Origin: an uncultured Lachnospiraceae bacterium
GTDB taxonomy: Bacteria; Bacillota; Clostridia; Lachnospirales; Lachnospiraceae
Assembly (NCBI GenBank): GCA_910578715.1
Contig: CAJTRL010000025.1
Location: 1 to 47,320, forward strand
DNA: 47,320 nt
Direction of reading: 5' to 3'
How positions within the stretch are numbered: position 1 is the first letter of the stretch; every line of letters begins with the position of its first letter. The notes beneath the pieces are model-generated. The model saw only the letters and a program-made list of their open reading frames with translations, searched no databases and was not told the origin of the DNA. A program made the position numbers and the translations under genes. Of this stretch, positions 41,440-47,320 are shown piece after piece.

Positions 41440-42981
41440 TTAATTAAGGCTTCCGCCTTTCTGTCTGATAACCGGCTTTACGCTGTATACTTCTTCAAAG
41501 AAGTCCGCCCTGCGGTAGAACAGGCCTTTTTCCAATGTGATATCCACCGGCGTATCGATGGTGATAACCAGTTCGCCCTCTTTTAAAGTCGTTTTGATGT
41601 CTTTAAATTTCTGCTTATGACTTCTGTCCAGTCCGTTCGCCACTTTTAAAATGGCCGTCAGCTTTGCGATTTTCAGATAAGCGTCGTTATCCAAATCCAC
41701 ATTCTGCCCTATCATTTCATAATAATCAAAATCCATATGATTATACTTAACCGTATTGGCTACAATTTCCCTTTCGATATGGGAAAGTCCGATAATTTCG
41801 GTTGACATAATAATGTTGTAGGAACATTCCCCCAGATTCGTCAGGCTGATATATTTACCGCAGTCATGCAGAATCGTCGCAAGCTGTAACAAAAGCCTCT
41901 CTCTTTTGCCAAGCCCGTGCACTTTCCGCATACTGTCGTATATCGTCAGCGCAATCTGCTCAAGCGTCTCGCTTCTGCGCTTACTTCCCATATAACGTTT
42001 GCTGATATTCTGAGCACAGGCGATAATGTCTTCTTCAAAATCATGGTTCGCCCTGGTAATCTTATTCTTTTCTCCATATTCATACGCGATACCGTCACAG
42101 AGCGCAACGCCCGGAACCCATATCATTCTGGCGCTCATCACCTTGACAACGCGGTTTAAAAGAACACTTGATATGTAAAGAAGCGGAATGTTCTCTTCCG
42201 GCATATCCAGTATTTTCGCGGCCTCCACGACCGATTTTTCCCGCACCTTTTTCATAAAGGTGTCCATTTCGGACGCTTCGATGCAGTCGTCCGCAAGATG
42301 AGCCATTTTACGTTTGACAACCGCCGAAATATAATCGTCCACGACGATGATATTCTCGATATTTCTGTCCTTCAGATACAGCTTTTTGAAAACGGCAAGC
42401 TGCGAGCTGATAAACTCGTCAATGATATTTTCGTACTGGCTCGGTTTCAGATTCAGATGACTCATATTATCCTGCAGCCGCAGAATGCCAAGCCGCATGT
42501 TCTGTGTCGTAACAAGCGAATCTTTCACAAAAAGCGATATCTGGATGCTGCCTCCGCCAATATCCAGAATGGCAGTTTCCTTTTCGATGACTTTGTTAAA
42601 CACTTTGCCTTTGGAGGCGATGGATTTATAATCCAGAAAGCGCTGCTCAGAATTGCTCAGCACCTCTATTCTGATGCCCGTCCGCTGCTCTATCTGGTCC
42701 AGGATGATGCGTCTGTTTTCCATCTCCCGGATTGCGCTCGTCCCATATGCCTGATAATCATCCACATGGTAACCGTCCATAATATTTTTATATTCCCGCA
42801 GCACCCGGCATAACTCGTTGACCCTTCCGTAGCCGAGCTTTCCCGTGGCATAAGTGTCCGTTCCCAAGTCGATGCGGTGTCTGATACAGTCCACCTCCCG
42901 CAGCCCGTTCTGCCTGGAAACTTCAAAAATCTTCATCGACAGTTCATAAGAGCCCACGTCGATTGCCGCAAATGTTTTCAT
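41440..42981 (-). CDS. ppx: Ppx/GppA phosphatase with HD domain
   Basis: A 513-residue protein. The ASKHA-fold Ppx/GppA part (residues 1-300) has AAIDVGSYELSM, AYGTSAIREMEN, AILDIGGGSIQISLF and LGILRLQDNM. The C-terminal HD-type helical domain (about 320-500) has LATILHDCGKYI. Family members hydrolyse polyphosphate or pppGpp. Genomic pairing with ppk1 favours exopolyphosphatase. GGAAGGGG precedes the start. Confidence 0.93.
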   Translation of the reverse strand: MKTFAAIDVGSYELSMKIFEVSRQNGLREVDCIRHRIDLGTDTYATGKLGYGRVNELCRVLREYKNIMDGYHVDDYQAYGTSAIREMENRRIILDQIEQRTGIRIEVLSNSEQRFLDYKSIASKGKVFNKVIEKETAILDIGGGSIQISLFVKDSLVTTQNMRLGILRLQDNMSHLNLKPSQYENIIDEFISSQLAVFKKLYLKDRNIENIIVVDDYISAVVKRKMAHLADDCIEASEMDTFMKKVREKSVVEAAKILDMPEENIPLLYISSVLLNRVVKVMSARMIWVPGVALCDGIAYEYGEKNKITRANHDFEEDIIACAQNISKRYMGSKRRSETLEQIALTIYDSMRKVHGLGKRERLLLQLATILHDCGKYISLTNLGECSYNIIMSTEIIGLSHIEREIVANTVKYNHMDFDYYEMIGQNVDLDNDAYLKIAKLTAILKVANGLDRSHKQKFKDIKTTLKEGELVITIDTPVDITLEKGLFYRRADFFEEVYSVKPVIRQKGGSLN

Positions 42982-43025
42982 ACATATTCCCCTTCCTGTT
43001 ATCCCGGCACTTTCCGTCCTTCGGT

Positions 43026-44303
43026 TCAGTCAACGCCTCCGAGCAGATAATCGATAAACTGCTGGGCCGTCCTTCCCGAAAGCCCGCCGTGGGCCAGCTC
43101 CCATTTATTGGCCGCAAGAAGCAGTTCCTCCCTGTCCATCGTAATCCCATAGCGGCCTGCCAGCGTCTCGACAATCTGCTGGAATTGTTTCTTATCCGGC
43201 GCACAGAAAAAAATCGTTACGCCGAACCGGGACACCAGCGATAATTTTTCCTGTACCGTGTCGCCCGCATGCAAATCGTCCCGCCGCTCTTCCTTGTCGC
43301 TGAACTTCTCCCGCACCAGATGTCTTCTGTTGGATGTCGCGTATATCAGCACATTTTCCGGTTTTTTCTCAAGGCCGCCCTCGATAACCGCTTTCAGATA
43401 TTTGTACTCGATTTCAAAATCTTCAAAACTCAAATCGTCCATATAAATGATGAACTTATAGTTCCGGTTCTTGACCTGGGAAATCACATCGTTTAAGTCC
43501 TGGAACTGATGCTTGTATATTTCTATAATACGCAGTCCCCTGTCATAATATTGATTGGCAATCGCTTTCACGCTGGAAGATTTTCCGGTTCCGGCATCCC
43601 CGAACAGCAGACAGTTGTTGGCTTTTCTTCCGCTGACAAACGCCTCCGTATTGTCAACCAGCTTTTTCTTCGGAATTTCATACCCTACCAGGTCATCGAG
43701 GTGCACATGCGCAATGTTGAGAATCGGCTCGATGACGGCGCCGGTTTCATCATGTCTGACACGGAATGCCTTATGCAGTCCGAATCTTCCCACCCCGTAG
43801 TCTTTATAAAAATCCGTCAGCGACTCTTTCATCGCTTCCGGCGTATCGTCCGCGTTAAACCGCTCCGCAAGATGACATATCCTGTCCCTGATACGGCTGT
43901 TATATACCTTGCTCTTCTGGGAACAGCTCTCATAGGAAAGCGCCAGCGCAAATTCCGGAACCTGTAATTCCCGCATCATTTCCGAAAAATCATAATCGTA
44001 CAGTTCCTTGAAAATACGGATATCATGCAATGCCGCCTCGTTGATTGTCCCTTCCACACTCCCCCGAATCTCACAGGCCATGCTGTAACTGTTTTCATTA
44101 TTAACCAAAAGATTCGTCAGATAGCAATGCCAGAGATTGCCATAAAATCCATGCGATGCGGCCAGCTCCAGCAAATCGTGCATACAGTCATAAAAAAGAG
44201 CCCTGTCCTTTTTTTCCCGGTAATGCTCCATCAGATACACCATATGATGCAGCAGCTCCCCCTGTGCAAAATCCTTATAAATAATCAGTTCTTCCAGTCT
44301 CAT
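43026..44303 (-). CDS. DUF815 AAA-family ATPase
   Basis: A 425-residue cytoplasmic protein. A helical N-terminal region (1-190) is followed by the ATPase core: Walker A GDAGTGKSSSVKA, Walker B KFIIYMDDLSFED, and an arginine region YATSNRRHLVREKFSD. DUF815 proteins are ATPases of unknown cellular role. AAAGGAG precedes the start. It is upstream of and co-directional with ppx. Confidence 0.9.
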   Translation of the reverse strand: MRLEELIIYKDFAQGELLHHMVYLMEHYREKKDRALFYDCMHDLLELAASHGFYGNLWHCYLTNLLVNNENSYSMACEIRGSVEGTINEAALHDIRIFKELYDYDFSEMMRELQVPEFALALSYESCSQKSKVYNSRIRDRICHLAERFNADDTPEAMKESLTDFYKDYGVGRFGLHKAFRVRHDETGAVIEPILNIAHVHLDDLVGYEIPKKKLVDNTEAFVSGRKANNCLLFGDAGTGKSSSVKAIANQYYDRGLRIIEIYKHQFQDLNDVISQVKNRNYKFIIYMDDLSFEDFEIEYKYLKAVIEGGLEKKPENVLIYATSNRRHLVREKFSDKEERRDDLHAGDTVQEKLSLVSRFGVTIFFCAPDKKQFQQIVETLAGRYGITMDREELLLAANKWELAHGGLSGRTAQQFIDYLLGGVD

Positions 44304-44355
44304 GATGTTACTCCTTTATTTATCTTTATGTCCGGGTTCAGGCGCGGCCCCTTAC

Positions 44356-45483
44356 TTAGTAATTCCCAAGAATGCGCAGATTCCGTGCTTCCTCCCGAAG
44401 TCCCCTCAGCGCGTTTTTCACCGCGCCATCCGCCAGATTTCCGTCGAAGTCGATAAAAAAGCGGTATTCCCAGTTTCTGTCCTCTATCGGACGGCTCTCA
44501 ATCTTCGTCATGTTCAAATCGTTATAGATAAAATGCGAAAGCATATGGTATAAAGAACCGCTCTCGTGCGGTATTTCAAAACATATGCTGACCTTGCCCG
44601 CATTTTTCAGAAAAACTTTCTGGTTTGTTACAATAATGAACCGGGTGGAATTGGTCTGGGAATGGTTTACTCCCCGCTCCAGAATCTCCAGTCCGTAGAT
44701 TCTGGCCGCCTGTTCGCTGGCGATAGCCGCCTGGCTTCTGTCTCCGTCCTCCATGACTTTTCTCGCCGCAAACGCGTTGTTCTGCATACTAATCTGCTGC
44801 CAGGAAGCATGCTCGTTTAAATAACGGGCGCTTTGCATCAGAGACTGGGGATGGGAATAGACCGTATGTATCTCTTCTTTTTTTGTTCCGGGCAGTCCCA
44901 TCAGGCAGTGCTCAATCCTGATAATCTGCTCTCCTACAATATAATTCTCAAACTCCACCAGGAGGTCATAGATTTCATTGACGATGCCCGCCGTGGAATT
45001 TTCAATCGGAAGCACCGCATAATCTGCGCTTCCTTCTTCTATGGCGCACATGGCGTCCCGGAATGTTTCCACGTGAAAACTGTTCACGTTTTCCCCGAAA
45101 AAGGTCTGCATCGCCATCTGGGAATAAGAGCCTTCCGCCCCCTGAAAAACAACCCGCGCTGTCTGTTCTTTCAACGTATCGATTTCAATAAACGGCAGAC
45201 GTCCAAGACTCCCGCTTTCCGAAAGTTTCTTGTACTGTAATTTACGGCTCATCGACATAATCTGCTCGAACAGCTCCTGAATGCCCCGGCCGTTAAAATC
45301 ATTATGCGTCAGATTCTTAACCGCGTTCAGCTTGGCAGTTTCCCGTTCTTTATCAAACACTTTTTTCCCGGTCTGTATCTTATAATCCGCCACCCGGGAA
45401 CAAATATCCATACGCTTCTCATACAGCGCCACAATCTGCCCGTCCAGCTCGTCCAGCTGTTTTCTTAATTCCAGTAAGTCCAT
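44356..45483 (-). CDS. pheA: Bifunctional chorismate mutase/prephenate dehydratase
   Basis: About 375 residues from the ATG at 45481-45483 (MDLLELRKQLDEL), with AGGAAAGG upstream; an in-frame ATG at 45522 lies in the leader hairpin. An N-terminal AroQ chorismate mutase (1-90; IVALYEKRMDICSRVADYK) is followed by prephenate dehydratase (105-280; VVFQGAEGSYSQMAMQTFF, NSTAGIVNEIYDL, NSTRFIIV) and an ACT domain with the phenylalanine-binding ESRP. It turns chorismate to phenylpyruvate with phenylalanine feedback. Confidence 0.96.
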   Translation of the reverse strand: MDLLELRKQLDELDGQIVALYEKRMDICSRVADYKIQTGKKVFDKERETAKLNAVKNLTHNDFNGRGIQELFEQIMSMSRKLQYKKLSESGSLGRLPFIEIDTLKEQTARVVFQGAEGSYSQMAMQTFFGENVNSFHVETFRDAMCAIEEGSADYAVLPIENSTAGIVNEIYDLLVEFENYIVGEQIIRIEHCLMGLPGTKKEEIHTVYSHPQSLMQSARYLNEHASWQQISMQNNAFAARKVMEDGDRSQAAIASEQAARIYGLEILERGVNHSQTNSTRFIIVTNQKVFLKNAGKVSICFEIPHESGSLYHMLSHFIYNDLNMTKIESRPIEDRNWEYRFFIDFDGNLADGAVKNALRGLREEARNLRILGNY

Positions 45484-45524
45484 TATGTTTTTACCTTTCC
45501 TGAATGTATCTTTATAAACCATGA

Positions 45525-45704
45525 GGGGAGCCGGCGGGCTGGCAGACAGAGCATCATTCTCTGGCGGAGGCCCTGTAAAGGATGCCGGTCATTAGCGAAA
45601 AGGCAGCCTGCTGCATTTGAGCTTAGGACCGCTGCTTCCTTTAGCGGAGCGAAAGCGTGCCTCCAAAGAGAATGATGCTCTGTCTGCCAGCCCGCCGGCT
45701 CCCC
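45525..45704. repeat. 180-bp element with perfect 38-bp terminal inverted repeats
   Basis: The arms 45525-45562 and 45667-45704 are perfectly complementary over 38 bases and continue inward with mismatches. The 104-base interior contains no ORF. It lies inside the pheA leader, between the promoter and the start codon. It could be a miniature interspersed repeat or a large structured leader RNA. No flanking target duplication was visible. Confidence 0.85.
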
Positions 45705-45732
45705 TCCGGTTTTCACCTGTACTCATCCTAAT

Positions 45733-45778
45733 ATTATAACAAAACCGGCTTGCTATCAAGTGGGTTTAATACTATACT
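45733..45778. promoter_or_regulatory. Back-to-back promoters for pheA and the DUF5050 gene
   Basis: Plus strand: -35 TTGCTA (45750-45755), 17-bp spacer, -10 TATACT (45773-45778), before the gene at 45817. Minus strand: -10 TATAAT at 45733-45738, with a TTGATA 15 bp upstream, for pheA. The two promoters overlap. Confidence 0.6.
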
Positions 45779-45816
45779 ATATGTAAAATATGCGTGCAAA
45801 AAAGGGGAGATATTTT

Positions 45817-46854
45817 ATGACCACAACCAAAAAGAATATCATCATTGTCTGCATCGTCGTATGCGTGCTCGCGGCATTGTTTACGGTCGCTGTACTGTTC
45901 GGCAAAATTCCGATGAACGATGCTTCCACCGTCGGCAATACTGCCGGAAATCTGAACAACGGCGGGCTTTTCTGCGAATCGGACGGTAAAGTGTATTTCG
46001 CCAATGCCTATGATAATAACGCCCTTTATTCTATGAACTCCGATGAAACGGAAATCGTAAAATTAAACAGCAATTCCGTCGCATCCATCAATGCCGGCGG
46101 CGATTATCTTTACTATTATATGGAAAGCGGAACCAACGGAAAGGGCCTCGGTTTTATGGGACGTACCGCCGGCATTTACCGCAGCGAAAAAAACGGGAAA
46201 CGGGTTTCCTGTCTTGACAGAACTTTCGCCGTTACGATGCAGTTATGCGGTAACTATCTCTATTATCAGGACTATGATAATAAAACGGGAACGGTGCTCA
46301 CGAAAATTAAAATTGACAAAACAGATAAAACAGAAGTTGCGGACTATGTCATCAATCCCGCTTCCTGTGTCAACGGTCTGATTTATTTTAACGGCACACA
46401 GGACGACCACGAACTTTATACATTAAATACGGCAAACGATACGATTACCTCTGTCTGGGCCGGAGATATCTGGAATCCTGTCTTTGTGGACGGTTACGTT
46501 TATTATATGGACGTGCAGAACAACTATCGCCTGTGCCGCTATAACATGTCCGCGGACGTCATTGAAGTGCTGACAAATGACCGGGTTGATTTCTTTAACA
46601 TCGCTTCCGGCTACATCTATTATCAGAAAAGCTCCAAAACGGAACCTGCCCTGAAAAGAATGTACACCGACGGCAGTAATCCGGAAGTGGTTGCTTCGGG
46701 CGTCTATGAAAATATCAACATCACTTCGCAATATGTCTATTTCAACCAGTACGGCGCATCCGTTCCGGTGTACAAAACAAGCACGCTGGGCAATATCTAT
46801 GTTACTACTTTCGATGCCGCAAGAGATGCAGCATCCGCAAATATGGGTTCATAA
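45817..46854 (+). CDS. DUF5050 membrane-anchored beta-propeller-like protein
   Basis: About 345 residues from the ATG at 45817, with AAGGGGAGA upstream; the frame opens at 45790. An N-terminal membrane helix (about residues 7-30) is followed by an extracellular domain of repeated blades of the DUF5050 type (DGKVYFANAYDNNALYSMNSDE, GDYLYYYMES, GNYLYYQDYDN, NGLIYFNGTQ, DGYVYYMDVQNNYRLCRYN, SGYIYYQKSS). Function is unknown; an extracellular binding or sensing role is plausible. It is transcribed alone, away from pheA. Confidence 0.85.
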   Translation: MTTTKKNIIIVCIVVCVLAALFTVAVLFGKIPMNDASTVGNTAGNLNNGGLFCESDGKVYFANAYDNNALYSMNSDETEIVKLNSNSVASINAGGDYLYYYMESGTNGKGLGFMGRTAGIYRSEKNGKRVSCLDRTFAVTMQLCGNYLYYQDYDNKTGTVLTKIKIDKTDKTEVADYVINPASCVNGLIYFNGTQDDHELYTLNTANDTITSVWAGDIWNPVFVDGYVYYMDVQNNYRLCRYNMSADVIEVLTNDRVDFFNIASGYIYYQKSSKTEPALKRMYTDGSNPEVVASGVYENINITSQYVYFNQYGASVPVYKTSTLGNIYVTTFDAARDAASANMGS

Positions 46855-46890
46855 TTGTAACATCCGTTATTGAATATTTTCATAAAACCT

Positions 46891-46920
46891 ACGGCGGCGG
46901 GCCCAAAATCCCGGCGCCGT
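46891..46920 (+). terminator. Terminator after the DUF5050 gene
   Basis: The GC-rich arms ACGGCGGCGGG and CCCGGCGCCGT pair with a bulge around AAAAT and are followed by ATTTTGAT. It is a moderate intrinsic terminator. Confidence 0.6.
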
Positions 46921-47100
46921 ATTTTGATGCTGCCCGTACATTTCCGCATACGCTAAGAGCGTGCAAAGAATCCGTTAGAACTGTGTTAAGAAAGGCCCGA
47001 TTTGTTATGATAAAGCCTCAATCCATGCTAAACTTTTGTTGTGTAAAAGGGTCATGTCCGGCAAAGACATGATAAAACGGCAACAAAGGAGGAAATCAAA
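46921..47100. other. Intergenic region before the right-edge small ORFs
   Basis: No gene is supported. A possible -10 TATGAT lies at 47006-47011 without a good -35, and TCATGTC/GACATGA forms a hairpin near 47053-47072. A strong ribosome site (AAAGGAGG) ends the stretch. Confidence 0.4.
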
Positions 47101-47184
47101 ATGCAGCTGGATGTCTGGTCTGTCATCGCCATCGCCATTGTAGTGATTGGTTTTTTTGGTGGAATCTGGTATGAGCACAAGTAG
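47101..47184 (+). CDS. 27-residue single-helix membrane peptide
   Basis: The ATG at 47101 has AAAGGAGG eight bases upstream and encodes 27 residues: a short polar start (MQLDVWS), one membrane helix (VIAIAIVVIGFFGGIW) and a YEHK tail. Its stop overlaps a second strong ribosome site (TAGGAGG). Size and placement recall the tiny subunits or leader peptides at the head of transporter operons such as kdp, but I could not match it to KdpF. The downstream gene is beyond the window. Confidence 0.55.
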   Translation: MQLDVWSVIAIAIVVIGFFGGIWYEHK

Positions 47185-47195
47185 GAGGTAAAAAA

Positions 47196-47261
47196 ATGGG
47201 CAGCCTTGTCTAGTCCCTGATTTTAGTGGGATTGCTTCAAATTTCTCTCCATTTAGTTTGA
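47196..47261 (+). pseudogene. Second tiny membrane ORF with an in-frame amber codon
   Basis: AGGAGG precedes the ATG at 47196. The frame reads MGSLV, then TAG, then SLILVGLLQISLHLV and TGA. Without the TAG it would be a 21-residue hydrophobic peptide. It may be a broken microprotein, a five-codon leader peptide or a sequencing change of CAG to TAG. Confidence 0.35.
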
Positions 47262-47320
47262 TGTTGGCAGTTGATTGGGATGAGCCTGTATTTATTTCAG
47301 GCCGCAGGTTTTATGACAAT

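Noticed and set aside
45484..45732. T-box or other amino-acid riboswitch ahead of pheA
   Set aside because: I saw no T-box sequence or specifier stem; the leader is dominated by the 38-bp inverted repeat.
47101..47184. KdpF subunit
   Set aside because: Length fits but the sequence does not resemble KdpF, and kdpA is not visible within the window.

Overview
The window looks like the chromosome of a spore-forming gut Clostridium relative, most probably a Lachnospiraceae member. Pointers are mid-range GC, strong AGGAGG-type ribosome sites, a disrupted SpoIID-type gene, YesMN two-component pairs, TRAP transporters, a DUF5050 protein and surface proteins of Lachnospiraceae style. Almost all genes lie on the minus strand, so operons are read from high to low coordinates. 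This is a reading of sequence only; no database search was run.

Region 1 (1-7550) is the most unusual part. From right to left it holds: a 1.46-kb segment bounded by inverted 39-bp sites (6051-6089 and 7477-7515) that contains a tyrosine recombinase gene and a consensus sigma-A promoter pointing outward at 7417-7445; a TnpB-family gene (4560-5927) in which all three RuvC acidic positions appear replaced; a structured non-coding stretch where a TnpB guide RNA would lie (about 4325-4559); and three secreted or membrane-anchored surface-protein genes (773-4287). In the orientation shown, the promoter fires into a terminator (7514-7550). If the segment inverts, the same promoter would read through the left site into the TnpB-like gene, the RNA and the surface genes. 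I read this as a recombinase-driven ON/OFF switch controlling a nuclease-dead, RNA-guided DNA-binding protein together with surface proteins. A partial CDP-glycerol-transferase-like gene lies at the left edge.

Region 2 (7587-19790) starts with a hypothetical gene and a periplasmic-binding-like/GGDEF protein. It continues with a solute-acquisition operon transcribed from about 19720 leftward: DctP, DctQ, DctM, a YcxB-like protein, a YesM kinase, a YesN/AraC regulator, a second membrane-anchored DctP-type protein, an MFS carrier and a KdgF-like cupin. The KdgF-like gene suggests that unsaturated uronates or related sugar acids are the substrate.

Region 3 (19797-31337) is a signalling cluster: GlgX; a response-regulator/(p)ppGpp synthetase fusion; a hybrid histidine kinase fused to a DegV lipid-binding domain; a hybrid kinase with Hpt; and a response-regulator/HD-GYP phosphodiesterase. 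A soluble zinc-binding (CZB) chemoreceptor diverges from it. The cluster joins phosphorelay, alarmone, c-di-GMP and glycogen functions.

Region 4 (31366-35870) is a SpoIID/peptidoglycan-binding/LysM gene split in two by a 2.68-kb element that carries a large serine recombinase and a DUF4160-type gene pair. Removing the element at the 4-bp shared core restores the reading frame exactly.

Region 5 (35947-47320) is mostly housekeeping: a MATE exporter, beta-carbonic anhydrase, a small acidic protein, Maf, polyphosphate kinase, an exopolyphosphatase-type protein, a DUF815 ATPase, chorismate mutase/prephenate dehydratase with a long perfect inverted repeat in its leader, a DUF5050 protein, and tiny membrane ORFs at the right edge.
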